From: Gordionus sp. m RMFG-2023
Taxonomy: Eukaryota; Nematomorpha; Gordioida; Chordodea; Parachordodidae
NCBI RefSeq assembly: GCF_954871325.1
Contig: NC_088777.1
Coordinates: forward strand, 46,353,366 to 46,417,365
DNA length: 64,000 nucleotides
Direction of reading: 5' to 3'
Below are positions 1 through 11,060 of this stretch, piece by piece. How positions within the stretch are numbered: position 1 is the first letter of the stretch; each line of letters starts with the position of its first letter. Under the pieces are notes generated by a model. The model worked only from the letters and a program-made list of their open reading frames with translations, searched no databases and was not told the DNA's origin. The position numbers and the translations under genes are program-made.

Positions 1-1896
1 ACCCTATAATAGGTTTTATAAAATTTGCCAAGCCCATAATCAGAAGTTTAATTTACTATATTAAATTAAAATAAATAATATTTAATATTTAGGCAATCAT
101 TTTGGTTTGCATAAATTTATTATTATTAGAAGAAAAAAATTACAAAATTTTTGCTAAATATAAATTTTAAAAAAATTTCAAAAACCTAGGCCCAGGCCCT
201 GAAGATCTATGGTATAAATATTATTATAATAAATTTACAATTATGCAAATTACATCATTGGATTTGGCCATCTTATAAATTGTTCCAAATTCAATTTCTT
301 TGCATTTGTGTTAAAAGGAACATAGCTCTCTAATATCGTTTTTTATACACTTCTTTTCATATAACCCTTTTGGATTAAAATCATATTATTAGACATAACA
401 CTAAGTTGTCTCTTACGCATCTACATTAGTAGCAAGGGTAGACGCCATGCCTCTTATTTCTCAAAGAAAGGTTGTACGTAGGCATCTAAGAGTTATAGGA
501 CGAAGTAATAATAAACAATATTTGTAAATGGAGAGCAAAATTATTGGGAAAATGAACTTTAATTTATTAATAGATATTTATTTCGATTTTAATGTTTGAA
601 TTAGAATTTAAATCATTCATTTTCAGTTAACATTTAACTAAGCATTGATATTTAGATTTTGTTACTCCTCTCCACATGATGCACTGAAATAATTTTGGTT
701 GAACCTGAACGCTGTTTAGAAGATTTTTGCGAACGACAACTGAGCCCCACTTCAAGGCAAATTTGGTGCATTTCATATTATTTTATTAAAATAACATTTT
801 AAAAAAATATGTAAATTTTTTAATATACAAAATAATTATAAACCATGGAAATATTAAAGGTAAAAAGATTCTCGTATTCATTCATAAATTTATTAAAATT
901 ATCTATCGACAAACAATTAACAGATTCGATGTAACTCTGAACCAGTGTTGTATCCCAGTTTTGTTGTCTATATGATCGTAATAAACAGAACCGCCACCGA
1001 TCTCATACGGAAAATAGGGGTGCTCAATAAATTGTGTATGAATATTAATGATGTGGGCAGCTGATTTTCTCAAAAAAATAAGGATGTTGGTGGTTAGAGA
1101 TATTATTTCCATTTATCCTTTATAATAAGTCATTTTCATATATAGCTCTAATTTTTGATTCTTGATGTGAAATATCCAAGTTGATCTCGAACTGTACTAA
1201 ATCTTGCATGTATTAAAATTATTTTTTAAATAGGAAGAAAACTTCCTGGGAGGAGGTAAAAGCAAATATTATCCGAAAAACAATGTATATGTGATAATAA
1301 CAAATTAATTTTATTATCAAATAATATATATCAGGCCCACTTTCGAAAACTATTATGGTTCAAAGAACTAAATTATAATAAGAATATAAGAAGGATAACT
1401 TATAAGGAAATCTACTAAATTTAGATATTTTTCAGATGATATCTTAATTTGTAGAGAAGCCAATTAATTTCTACATCTTTCTAAAATTTGAATCTATAGT
1501 TCAAAATCTCCCATATTATCTTAAAATGTTTAGGTTGCTTGCTTTGCTTATATAAAGGTATATAATATAAAGATTTTTTTAGAAAAGTGGTGATCAAATC
1601 AAATGTGAAATCAAATTTTTTTGATATTTATCTGAAGCCTTATTCCCTCTTTCCCCACACCGAAATATTTCCCTTATATATTATAATGCCTAAATACTCA
1701 TAACTCTGTAACTAATACAAGGTTATAGAACTTTATTTATTAAATCAACATTTTTATAAAGTTGTTTTACCTAGAATTTATAATAAAATATAATGTATAT
1801 ATAGGTTATCGCTCTCTGTTTATGATAAATGAAAGAAGTTAGGTTAAATTGGTTTAGACAATACAATATGTTTTTAATTGAGAAAATATCAAGACT
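1..1896. other. 3' flank of receptor relic R1 (no gene)
   Basis: This stretch carries no convincing gene. It is the downstream flank of the minus-strand relic R1 and matches, block by block, the flanks of other copies. The block around 240-400 recurs near 5280-5400, 11810-11940 and 30660-30780. The block around 940-1000 recurs near 7420, 31400 and 36600. The block around 1335 recurs near 7805, 12905 and 36975. The similarity is seen directly; that it reflects block duplication is inference. Confidence 0.6.
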
Positions 1897-2889
1897 ATCT
1901 TACGTTCTTGATATATATTTATCATATAAATATCCTAGTTTTTCTGCCATTAAACCTCTAAGTGCGGGGTTACCGAAAACTATTAGATAAGGATAAATGA
2001 AATGCTTAAGAACTAGAAATACATAAAAGATTATGTAATATTTAGAGTTACAACTTTTGTCGAATATTGTGCTCAATCGTAAGAGATGTCATTATCATAA
2101 TCGGTATTGAAAAAAGTGATTGTGCTCAACACGCTAGCGATAATGACAAAATTACGTAATCTTGTATTTCATTTGATTACCCATCGATACACTAGCATCT
2201 AATACAATGTTAGTGGTAGGAATAATTTTCGATGTCATATATATTTATATTTTTTATATATAAATAACCATTGCAAATTAATGATCATTTACGCAGGGTA
2301 ATATGATAGCCACCACTAACGTAAATATATTTTACATGTTGAAGAAGGCTTTAAATTTTTCATTCTCCCGAATAGAATATTTCCTTTTGAAGATTTTTTG
2401 CCATTTCTAATATGATAAATATTCTTGTTAATTAGATAATGTAAAGACGTTATAATGGATGCCACTAATATAGATAACATTATATATCCGTCCCTATTTG
2501 ATTCTTTATCTAAAATTGTATCTTGTAAAAAATGGGATATTTAATCGCGATAAAGCCTCTTACCGACATGACGGCCATCACGAGTTTTTAAAAGAATCCC
2601 TACTGACAGGAATAACTTTGGATGATATATATTTACCCTTTTTATATATAAGGTACCATGGCAGATTAAAAATCATAATGAAAATACAAGGCAACATGAT
2701 ACCCACCACACCAACATAAATTTATAATACACGTTGCAGAAGGCTTTGGATTTTTCCTTCGCATAAAATCGGAATGTGGTAATGATACAAAATAATAAGA
2801 CTTAAAACCTACCAGATCAGGTAATATCGGCACTGAAAGGTAGTTTTAGTTAAATTGCGATAGTTAAAAACAGCTTGTATGTAATCCAT
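1897..2889 (-). pseudogene. Receptor relic R1, chimeric and scrambled
   Basis: This is a decayed member of the local seven-helix receptor family. Read on the minus strand, the part at 1897-2580 matches the C-terminal half of subfamily A (end of helix 3 through helix 7 and the tail). At about 2580 the sequence jumps back to loop-3/helix-5 sequence resembling subfamily B, then skips directly to helix 2 and the N-terminus, ending at an ATG equivalent at 2889. Loop 3 and helix 5 are therefore present twice, while the helix 3 to extracellular loop 2 part of the B piece is missing. Many frame breaks rule out a working gene. The missing part is shared with R7, so the break is older than the duplication that made both. 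Confidence 0.7.
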
Positions 2890-3775
2890 AAAATTTTGGT
2901 GTATATATATATATATGAAATTTATGAAATTAAATAGGAATTACATTGATATTATCATAAAATAATGTATTATTTATTCGTTGAATTTTATTTATCATAG
3001 GAGTCAAAAATTAACAAATAATCTGATTTCTTTATTAAAAACGAGCCAAAAATTAATAATTGATATTAGAACCCTTATTTTAAAAAGTAGTGATGTTAAA
3101 CGGCCCTGTTAAGATTTTAGCCAAAATAATAATATGTAAGCCTCGAGATTTGGCAAATAGAGGTCCAAACCTTTCTTCCATCTATGAGCAAAATCTCCAG
3201 GCTTGCATAATATTATTTTGGCTAAATCTTACTCGGGTCGTTTTTGTCGTGTAACAACACTATTAAAAAGGTTAAAATGATTGAATGTTAATATAATAAA
3301 TCTTTATCGCCATAAAAAGTAAAATTCTCACATATTAAAGAAAGAAAAAAAGAATTTTAATATCCAGGAAGGTGAAGGGGCTAGAGGGTCAAAACCTTTC
3401 CCCGATCAAAAATATTTTTTTAATTTTAAGTAAAAACAAAAAAAATTAAATGTACGTTATAGGCTCAGAAGTGTCCTGAACAAAGTGACCCGGGAAAAAA
3501 CCCGGGTAAAAAAAATACATCGGACAAAAATACCCAAATCAATTTTCTTAAATATTAAGAAAAAGGGGAAAGTTTTCTTATAAAAACATTAAATTCTTTA
3601 TCATCTATATTTCATTCTTCTTAAAAATTATTTAGCTAATGGTAATGCGCAATCGTTGTGTATTTTTACACAAATTTTTATAAATAACCATGTACATATG
3701 TGGAGTACTTGGGAAATGTTTCGATGTTGGCTCACTGGGTGACCTTCTATTTTTTTAGGGGCAGTCAACCTATAT
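2890..3775. other. 5' flank of R1
   Basis: This is AT-rich upstream flank of the minus-strand relic R1. It closely resembles 22642-23544 and 34692-35547, including the same short inserted element at 3088-3262. No gene was seen. Confidence 0.55.
3088..3262. mobile_element. Short hAT-like MITE (TAGTG...CACTA ends)
   Basis: A 175-bp element with long imperfect terminal inverted repeats: TAGTGATGTTAAACGGC at the left and the complement of a GTAACAACACTA end at the right. Both ends continue into an inverted AATATTATTTTGGC core. It is flanked by a perfect 8-bp duplication, TTAAAAAG, at 3080-3087 and 3263-3270. The 8-bp duplication is typical of hAT-mobilised elements. It encodes nothing. Equivalent copies sit at the same place in the duplicated blocks at 22942-23079 and 34904-35062. 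Confidence 0.8.
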
Positions 3776-3935
3776 CAGAGACCAGCAGGGCCGGGCCGTA
3801 CCAGCCTGGCCGAATATTTTAAAACTAAATATTTTGAATCGCAAGCATTATCTTAAAAATAATTATATTAATATATTATATGTTAAAATCCGGGCCTGGC
3901 CAAATTTTTTTTTCCGGGTTTGACCAAAAATTTTT
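3776..3935. mobile_element. GC-rich foldback MITE, left part (CAGAGACC family)
   Basis: The copy begins with CAGAGACCAGCAGGGC directly after ACCTATAT, the same 8 bases that precede the whole copy at 23545-23750. The body is a set of CCGGGCC-type inverted pieces separated by A/T runs. The right end is not clear and the sequence runs into another repeat with a C tract near 3943-3953. Confidence 0.55.
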
Positions 3936-5617
3936 TTACTGCCCCCCCCCCCACCAGTAACGCTACTGCCATAAATATTATTTAGCATAATTATTTATAA
4001 AATAATTTGATGAGCTTGGGCTGGGCTTGCGAAAATATTTTGAGGCTAATGGCCTGAAATTATAAATTTTTTATGGGCTTGGTAATAAAAGCAAGGTCCA
4101 TGAAGGTCTGGTATTTTTGTCAGATATCCTTTGTCCAGAATATTTCTGTTTGTGATTTGTTTTTTTTTAATTCCAAAAAGGTTAATAATCTTATTTAAAA
4201 TTTGGGCAATGATCTGGCTGAATGTGACTTGTTATTATTTTTAAATCCTTTTTTTTTGTTAAAATAATATAACAAAAAAAATACATACTCATTATTTTTA
4301 AATAATCGGATTTTTTTTTATAACACAATAATTTGAAATTGGTTCATTTTATAATTAAATTATATAATTATGGATACAATGGTAAATAACCAAAAAAAGA
4401 TAATATTTGATACCCTTTTCGAAAAATTGCTTAACCCAATCTTTTTAACAGAAAATAAATATTAGCCTTAATCATTGAATATTGGCAGAGCCCTAACTTG
4501 AATATTGTTATATATATATTTTTTAAATTTACTAAAACCATTAGCACATAAAAATAATGACAGTTGCTTTCAATTCTGATGCAATTATATATCAGTAGAT
4601 TGTTATCAATTTGGTTACCTTCTATCACCCATGAGCTCTAAATTTTAATGCCACCTAGGTGGATACCATATGATGCATACACTCCCCCCTCCTTCATAAA
4701 ATGTTATGGTAACTTAAATTTTTTAAGCTGCTGTGTTTTTTAGTCAGTTTCTAATTTTTTATATTCCTCATTATACTCCTTCGGTTGTGCAATGTTAAGA
4801 TGGGTAATTTATATAAAATTATTAAATTTTGAAAACCAAATAAATTATATAGTAATCGGAAATGAAAAATTAAAGAATGATTAAATATTTGCAGTAATGT
4901 CTTCACATCTGCTATCACTGAGATCTAAATAATTGATGCATAAGGTTCTGTAATAATTTTTTTTAATGGCCCAGTCCCATATTTAATATTTTAAAAAATT
5001 CAAGCCCATAATAAGTTCAAAAATTTTACCCAAACCCATATTCGAAAATTTAATTTATTGTATTAAATGAAAATAAACAATATTTAGGTGTATCTAGGCA
5101 ATCATTTTGGTTTGCATTACTGAAATTTATTATTGAAAGAAACAATTTTTGAAAATTTTTGCTAAATTTAAATTTAAAAAAATTTCAAAAACCCAGGCTC
5201 ATTAGAAAGTATAAGAGATAGATATGGCCATGGGCTGGTCCTTGAAGGTATCTGGTATAAATATTGCTATAAAAAATTTACAATTATGCAAATTATATCA
5301 TCGAATTTGGCCATCTTGTAAATTGTTCCAAATTCAATTTCAATGTATTTGTGTTAGCTCTCTAATATCGTTTTTTTATACAAGTTTTTCATATAACCTT
5401 TTTGGAGTAAAATCAAATTATTAGCTAAAAGCTTGGCTAAGCAATTATGGAGTTGACCAAAGCTAGGTAATTTAACAACATTAAATGGTCTCAAGCATCT
5501 ACATTAGTGGCAGGGGTAGATGCCATGCCTCCAATTTTTTAGAAGGAAGGTTGAGGGTAGTAGAACGATATGGTGAAGTAAAAATAGAAAAAATTGTAAA
5601 TGGAGGGCAAAATTATT
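3936..5617. other. Intergenic repeat-rich flank of block 2
   Basis: No gene was seen. The stretch holds a C tract (3943-3953), a block at 4010-4160 repeated near 11440-11620, 29800-29960 and 35780-35950, and a foldback GGCCCA/TGGGCC-bounded repeat around 4965-5240 that recurs near 30340-30620. The part from 5270 onward repeats the 3' flank of other receptor copies. Confidence 0.5.
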
Positions 5618-5875
5618 TGTAAAAAGCAGAGTTGTTAAACGCTACTTTTAAAAGTAGCGCGCTACCGCTATCGCTATTTGTCAAAAAAAGTAGTTCGCTA
5701 TTAGTTACATTTTTTTTAAAGTAGCTCTACTTTTTATAAAAAAAATTTACAAACAAATTATTTATTTTTTGCTTATAATGTTATTGTATAGTAAATATAT
5801 AAAAATCAACAATTATAAATATTAAAATATAGTTAGTTTTGATTATAAAAAAATTTATGCAATAAAAATAAATAT

Positions 5876-6166
5876 TTATGGTAATTTGTTGCATTTTAAT
5901 AATAAAATCATTTCAATATTATCATCCCCAAGTCTAGAACGACGATCAGAAAGTATAAGTTTTGCCTTACTAAATAATCTCTCGACACTAGCACTTGGTA
6001 AGGGCTTATTTAATCTTATATACATATTTTTAATATAAGATAGATTATCAATAATTTTATTTTCAAGTGCATTGTATGTCTGGCATCCTATTATCATTTT
6101 GAGGGCTAATGCCACAGATCTTCTTTTTAAAGTCCTAGGGCCTAGCCAAAGGTCTGTGATTCCCAA
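5876..6166 (-). pseudogene. hAT transposase C-terminal dimerisation domain
   Basis: Ninety-six codons read on the minus strand. The segment SASVERLFSKAKLILSDRR followed by GDDNIEMILLLKCN is the classic hAT C-terminal dimerisation signature (S.VERLFS...R..L......LKCN). It forms the 3' end of the transposase in the element at 5626-7091. The family assignment is strong. The fragment lacks the catalytic DDE core and is not a gene by itself. Confidence 0.85.
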
Positions 6167-6224
6167 ATAAAGCTCAAAAATATTTAATTAAACCATTTAA
6201 ATATAAATAAGTTTTTAACTTCTG

Positions 6225-6458
6225 TTATGTGTCCAATCTGCCGTGATACATATATATGATAGCTCTGATAACTCTTACTAATAGAACATCTTTCATCATT
6301 TTAAAGTTATCTGCTATTTTATTCATTAGTGTCTGGCGGCATAAAATCATTGTACCAGGGGATAGAATTTTAATCATCAGGGTAAATGATGGATTATCAA
6401 CCAAGGACAATGGCTGAACTGTATAAATGATAAAATCAACAATAACTTTATCAGCCAA
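6225..6458 (-). pseudogene. hAT transposase fragment, start of catalytic domain
   Basis: Minus-strand reading shows DFIIYTVQPLSLVDNPSF and then a Pro- and Arg-containing stretch, matching the well-known hAT segment in which QPLS.V....F precedes the first catalytic helix region. It lies between the BED finger and the dimerisation domain of the same element. The segments join with a large internal deletion, which is common in nonautonomous hAT copies. Confidence 0.75.
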
Positions 6459-6611
6459 TGAGGAATGCGCAATTAATTTGGTTTGAATTAAATTGAATTA
6501 GTCTTTTTGGATGTAGAGTCGCCTATACCAAAATTATTTAGATGTTTTATTCATTTCCTTAAAACTCATGAACAGTCTTATAAAATAAATATTATAAGAA
6601 TGTAGAATGAC

Positions 6612-6693
6612 AATTTACCTTTAGGTGTTTCTTGAGGTTATTACTGGAGAAATATTTTTTTTTACATTTTAAACAAATAAATTTGAAGCCAAT
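6612..6693 (-). pseudogene. BED zinc-finger exon of the hAT element
   Basis: On the minus strand the sequence reads FICLKCKKKYFSSNNLKKH, with the CxxC and the S..NL..H spacing of BED/hAT DNA-binding fingers. The coding stretch runs into GTAAATTG just after HLK, which could be a splice donor; that is inference. It is too short to stand out as a long open frame, but it fits the order of parts in the surrounding transposon. Confidence 0.65.
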
Positions 6694-7099
6694 TTTAGAT
6701 TATATATTTATTTAAAAAAAATTTGAAATTTAGGGAATGGGAAATTTGTATTATAGCTATTAAGAACATTTTCTTCCCTGGTATCTTTCATTTCGTTAAT
6801 ATCATTGTCTGAATCACTTTCAACGATTATCCATAGGCGATGACATTTTAAATTATTAACACGTGATTTTGGGTTTATAATACAAATAAAAAAATTATTT
6901 ACAAATTGAAAATATATTTCAATTTCAAAATTAAATAATAAATCATATTAATTATGATATTATATTTAAATTTTCATGTTTATACTTACCTTCATTATAT
7001 TATTTAAAAAGTAGCGCGCTAAAAAATTAAATAATTACAAAAAAAGCAGCCGCTATTAGCTATAGCTACCAAAGCTACTTTAACAACTCTGGGTAAAAA

Positions 7100-8291
7100 T
7101 CTAATTTATTAATAGATATTTATTTCGATTTTAATTTTTGAATTAAAATATAAATCATGCATTTCCAGATAACATATAGTAGCACTAATTCTCGGATTTA
7201 GTTATTCCTCTCCTTATGATGCTCCGAAATTTTAAGATTTTTGCACACGCCAACTCAGCCCCACTTCACAGCAGGTTTTGTGCATTTAAAATCATTATAA
7301 ACTAATGAAATACTAAAGGTAAAAGAAAAACAACCATTTCTCATATTCATTAATATATTTGTTAAAATTTATTCATTGGCGAAGATAATATTAAGAAATT
7401 AGATGTAACTCTCAGCCAATGTTGCATCCCAGTTTTGTTGTCTATATGATCGTAATTTATGCAGAACCGCCACTGGTCTCGTGTGGAAACTATAAAGTAA
7501 TGCTCAATAGATTTAGTATGGATGTTAATGATATTGGCAACTGATTGTCCCGAAGAAATAAGGACACTTAAGGATAGAGAAATTATTTCTATCCACCCTT
7601 TTTGATAAGTTTTATAGCTTTATTCAAAGGCGAGAAGCAATAAAATATCGAAGTTGCTCTCTAGCTGTACTAAATCTTGCTTGTATTAAAATTATTTTTA
7701 AATAAGTAGAATACTCCCGATGAGGAGTTAAAAGCAATATTATCCAAAAAGCAAAGTTTCAATATATGTGATATTAATAATTTTATAATCAAATTTATCA
7801 GCTTCACTTTCGAAAACTATTATTTTTTTCAAAGAACTAAATTATAATAAGAATATAGGAAGGATAACTTATAAGGGATTCAACTAAATTTGGATATTTT
7901 ACAGCTGATATCATAATTAGGAGTGAAGCCAATTCATTTCTATATCCTTTTAAAATTTGAATCTATAGTTTAAAATATCCCGTCATATTTATTTTCTTAA
8001 AATGTTTAGATTGCTTGCTCTACTTATATAGGTATATAATGATTTTTTTTAAAGTGATGATTAAATCAAATGCGGTGGCAAATTTTTTTGATATTTATCT
8101 AAAGCTTTATTTTCTCTTTCCCCACACCAGAATAATTCCTCTGTTATATCAATCTTATTTATTAAATCAATTTTTTTAGAAAGTTATATTACATAGAATA
8201 TAATGTGAAATGTATTCGTTCTGTTAACTATGATAAACTAAGGAAGCCGAGTTAAATTGGTTATAACAATACACGTTTTGTTTTTAATTGA
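7100..8291. other. 3' flank of receptor R2
   Basis: No gene was seen. This is the immediate downstream flank of R2, homologous to the 3' flanks of R1, R4 and R10. It resumes after the hAT insertion at the point where flank homology was interrupted. Confidence 0.55.
8158..8163 (-). promoter_or_regulatory. Putative polyadenylation signal of R2
   Basis: On the minus strand this reads AATAAA, about 130 bases after the R2 stop codon. The same AATAAA in the context ATTTAATAAA occurs 90-150 bases after the stop of R4, R12 and R13. In DNA this AT-rich the hexamer is expected often, so the conserved position is the main support. Confidence 0.4.
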
Positions 8292-9416
8292 TCAAGTTAA
8301 GACTATAGTTCTTATATATTTATCATATAAATATCCGAGTTTTTCAGACATTAAACTTCTAAGTGCGGGATTACCGAAAACTATTAGATAAGGATAAATG
8401 AAATGCTTAAAAATTAGGAATAGATAAGCTAGTATGTAATAATTAGAATAACAAATTTTGTCCAAAATATTGTAATCAATCGTAAGGGATGTAATTATAA
8501 TAGGTATTGAAAAAAAGAAAGTGATTGTGCTCAACACGCTGGCGATAATAGCAAAATTACGTAACCTTGTATTTCTCATTGTACATCTCGATTCACTAGC
8601 ATCTAAGTCAATGTGAGTGGTGTCAGGAATAATTGTCGATGCCATATATTTATATTTTTTATATATAAAGTACCAAGTTTGCAAATTAAAAATCATTATA
8701 ATTACGCAGGGTAATAAGATGGCCATCACCAACGTAAATATATAGTACACGTAGAAGAATTCTCTAAATTTTTCATTATCCCTAATAGAGTATTTCCTTT
8801 TCAACATGTTTTGGTCATTTTTGATAAGATAAATATTCTTGTTAATAAGATAAGGTAAAGAAGTTATAATGGATGCCATCAATAAGGATAACATTATAAA
8901 TCCGTCCCAATTTGATTCTTTATCTAAGAATTTGGCCTTGTAAAAAATGGGATATTTTATGGCGATAAAACTTCTTACCGACATGACGGCCATTAGAAAA
9001 TGGGATAAAAACAAAAAATTGTAAAGTAATATTTGTCTACATTTGGCACTTAACATCACTTCCAACAGATTCATTTCATGGTAAAAACACATTCTGCGAT
9101 CACGTAAAATCCAACTAACCCTGTAGGCGCTGATAATACAAATTATAAGACTTAAAACATGTATCCAGATCAGGTAATATCTGCATTGGAAAGTGTAAAG
9201 TAATTTAAGCGATTTGCAAAAAGAACCTCTAGTCCCGGGTAGTAATGCATAGAGAACCAGAGCGTTTCCTAGAAACCCGATAAAGGTCAGCAAGCCAATA
9301 ATGATAAGTATGGTCTTGCCGGATAAATAAGAGGCATCCAAATTTTTATTGTCAAGGGTCAGATCTGTAAAATTTGTTGATACGCTGTTGGTAAAAATTG
9401 TGAATATGTAATCCAT
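8292..9416 (-). CDS. Intronless seven-helix receptor R2, subfamily A
   Basis: The 374-residue product has seven hydrophobic helices at about residues 36-58, 81-100, 127-148, 171-191, 221-244, 286-310 and 325-347, so it is probably a plasma-membrane G-protein-coupled-type receptor. Class A traits are GN at 50-51 in helix 1, Pro236 in helix 5, Pro305 in helix 6 and a helix-8-like FGNPALRSLM after helix 7. Departures are clear: helix 2 has no Asp, the DRY position reads RSF (148-150) before IAIKYP, NPxxY is replaced by YPYLI (341-345), and the second extracellular loop has no Cys. An NFT glycosylation site lies at residue 15. The ATG fits the MDYIF start of the paralogues. Ligand and coupling are unknown; an orphan class A-like receptor is the best call. 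Confidence 0.85.
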   Translation of the reverse strand: MDYIFTIFTNSVSTNFTDLTLDNKNLDASYLSGKTILIIIGLLTFIGFLGNALVLYALLPGTRGSFCKSLKLLYTFQCRYYLIWIHVLSLIICIISAYRVSWILRDRRMCFYHEMNLLEVMLSAKCRQILLYNFLFLSHFLMAVMSVRSFIAIKYPIFYKAKFLDKESNWDGFIMLSLLMASIITSLPYLINKNIYLIKNDQNMLKRKYSIRDNEKFREFFYVYYIFTLVMAILLPCVIIMIFNLQTWYFIYKKYKYMASTIIPDTTHIDLDASESRCTMRNTRLRNFAIIASVLSTITFFFSIPIIITSLTIDYNILDKICYSNYYILAYLFLIFKHFIYPYLIVFGNPALRSLMSEKLGYLYDKYIRTIVLT

Positions 9417-10469
9417 ACAATTGTTGCAGGTATTTAAAATTTATTGAATAAATATAATGAACTATATAAATGTTTATACATTATTTATGCTGATTAATTC
9501 ATTTAATTATTGGTAAAACCTGAAATAATTTTAAAATTAATTTTCCTAATTATTTTATTTTTTAAAATAATTAATTTTATTTCTTTATAAATCAAAAGTC
9601 AAAATTTGACAATTGATTTCTATATAAAAAAGAGTCAAAAAAAATTAGCAGATAATTATTATAATATTACTGGTGTAGAATTTTAAAATGAAAAGGTTAA
9701 AATACAGTTTATAAACATAATAACACGTTACCCCAAAATTCGCATGTGTTATAGGTTAAAAATATCAATTTAAATATGAAAATTGTCAATCGAAAGCAAA
9801 ATACTCTAAAATGAAAGGGTTATTTTTTTTGTTGTCAATTTGAAGATTCTGAAAGTGATTTTTCTTTGGTTATTTTTAATTCTCTATTCTTTTTTATTTT
9901 TAACTTTTTACGATCTCTTTACGCCATTTTTAATCTATTTTCGTCATCTTTTCTCAATTTTTTCCTTCTCATATTTGATATTTCCTTTTTATCTAAATTC
10001 GAGCTCGGCCCAACTTTAAATATTTCATATTTATTAATTATTCCAATAGCTAATCATAAAAAAAATGAGATAATTAAAAAATACCTATTTGTTTTATGAT
10101 CATCTGCCGTTATTGAGTTTAAAATTTTTTTTAACAATATTTGACATTATATAACTTTCAAGGTCTACCATTATATAAAGAAATTTAAATGACTCTTCTA
10201 GCTCAATTATATCCAAAGATATTAAAATCAAAGGGAACATTTTTTCGACATTTAGAACCCCATATCTCAGCCGCTGTTTGGAGATGAAAGATTTTTTATT
10301 TTTTTTCTTACTTTTAGCATATGCAACCTTTAGTAAAAATTTCAGAAATATCTGAAGAGGTCTGATTGATATCCATGTTGATTTGTCATGGAATTTACCA
10401 TATATATGTATTTGCCCTGTTAAGATAACAAAGGAAGCCCAGTTAAATTGGTTAAGTCAATAAAAGTTA
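9417..10469. other. 5' flank of R2 and spacer
   Basis: No gene was seen. The first 600 bases are the upstream flank of R2, homologous to the upstream flanks of R4, R11, R12 and R13. The part at 10240-10430 (containing CATATCTCAGCCGCTG) recurs near 17270-17400 and 37256-37400 and belongs to a receptor 3' flank. Confidence 0.55.
9784..9796 (-). promoter_or_regulatory. Conserved upstream motif of R2
   Basis: The plus strand reads TGTCAATCGAAAG, 368 bases upstream of the R2 start. The TGTCAATC core lies 355-425 bases upstream of all five open receptor genes. It may be a regulatory site or merely retained flank homology; no function is shown by sequence alone. Confidence 0.3.
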
Positions 10470-10695
10470 TGTTTTTAATTGATCAAGTCTATTTTAAGTT
10501 CATAATATCTACCATATACATATCCTAGTTTTTCCTACATTAAACTTCTATATCCTTAGTAAGAGTTAGATGATCAAGTAATTGGAATAACAACTTTTCC
10601 CGAAAATATTGTGCTCTGTTTTAAGAGATTTCATTATGATAACCGGTATTGAAATAAGTAAATGATTGTCAATACCCTGGCGACAGGAAGAATAG
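10470..10695 (-). pseudogene. Receptor fragment R3 (helices 6-7 and tail)
   Basis: A short, strongly decayed 3' part of a receptor copy. The minus strand matches the helix 6, helix 7 and C-terminal region of the family but is shortened through helix 7. Homology ends near 10695, where sequence of the TAGTG-type MITE family begins. Its partner R5 at 17485-17710 ends at the same place, so the two share their truncation. Confidence 0.65.
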
Positions 10696-10727
10696 ACCAC
10701 GTGATTCCGATAATATACATATATTAA

Positions 10728-10872
10728 AATGTAAATGAGTCTTCTTGCATTTTAATAAATTTTGGTCGTTTTTAGCAACTTAGACTGTTATTTCGATAAC
10801 TGATATATGTTTTGGCTGTGTCTATGGTTAACCTTTTAAAAATCGGCTCAAATAGAGCCGTTTAACAACGCT
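10728..10872. mobile_element. Truncated MITE, right end (CGGCTCAAAT...AACAAC family)
   Basis: The right part reads CGGCTCAAATAGAGCCG followed by TTTAACAAC, matching the right terminus of the whole element at 18472-18681. No matching left end was found. Related remnants lie near 17745-17880 and 42520-42663. Confidence 0.5.
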
Positions 10873-10875
10873 ACT

Positions 10876-11060
10876 CACAGAGTTGGGCAATTCCGCGAAT
10901 ACTTGTATCTAAGATTCAAGATCCTTTTGTATCTTGTATTTAGTATCTCTTTGACATTTTTAATAAGATACTGGTATCTGTATCTAAGATCTTTTATTCT
11001 GGATAGAATCGTGTATTCTTTTTATTTTCTTGACTTATACAGACGGATTCTTTTTAGTAT
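10876..11060. repeat. hAT-like terminal repeat (AGAGTTGGGCAATTC family)
   Basis: The stretch starts with CAGAGTTGGGCAATTC and continues with repeated GTATCTAAGAT-type words. A second copy lies at 17887-18040. The start resembles hAT termini, but no right end or target duplication was found, so these are fragments. Confidence 0.45.

Larger units (their letters stand above)
5626..7091 (-). mobile_element. Internally deleted hAT DNA transposon with BED finger
   Basis: The ends are inverted repeats, CAGAGTTGTTAAACGC at the left against AACAACTCTG at the right. They are flanked by 8-bp copies TGTAAAAA (5618-5625) and GGTAAAAA (7092-7099); the uninterrupted paralogous site near 12170 reads GGTAAAAA. 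On the minus strand three transposase parts survive in order: a BED-type zinc finger (about 6690-6615, with CLKC and LKKH spaced as in BED fingers), the start of the catalytic domain (6458-6225, reading VQPLSLVDNPSF), and the C-terminal dimerisation domain (6166-5876, reading SASVERLFSKA). Most of the catalytic core is missing and the frame is not continuous, so it cannot mobilise itself. It sits in the 3' flank of receptor R2. Confidence 0.88.

Noticed and set aside
9866-10099. Phe-rich 77-codon open frame upstream of R2
   Set aside because: It is a reading of T-rich flank; the matching flanks of R4 and R11 do not preserve it as one frame.
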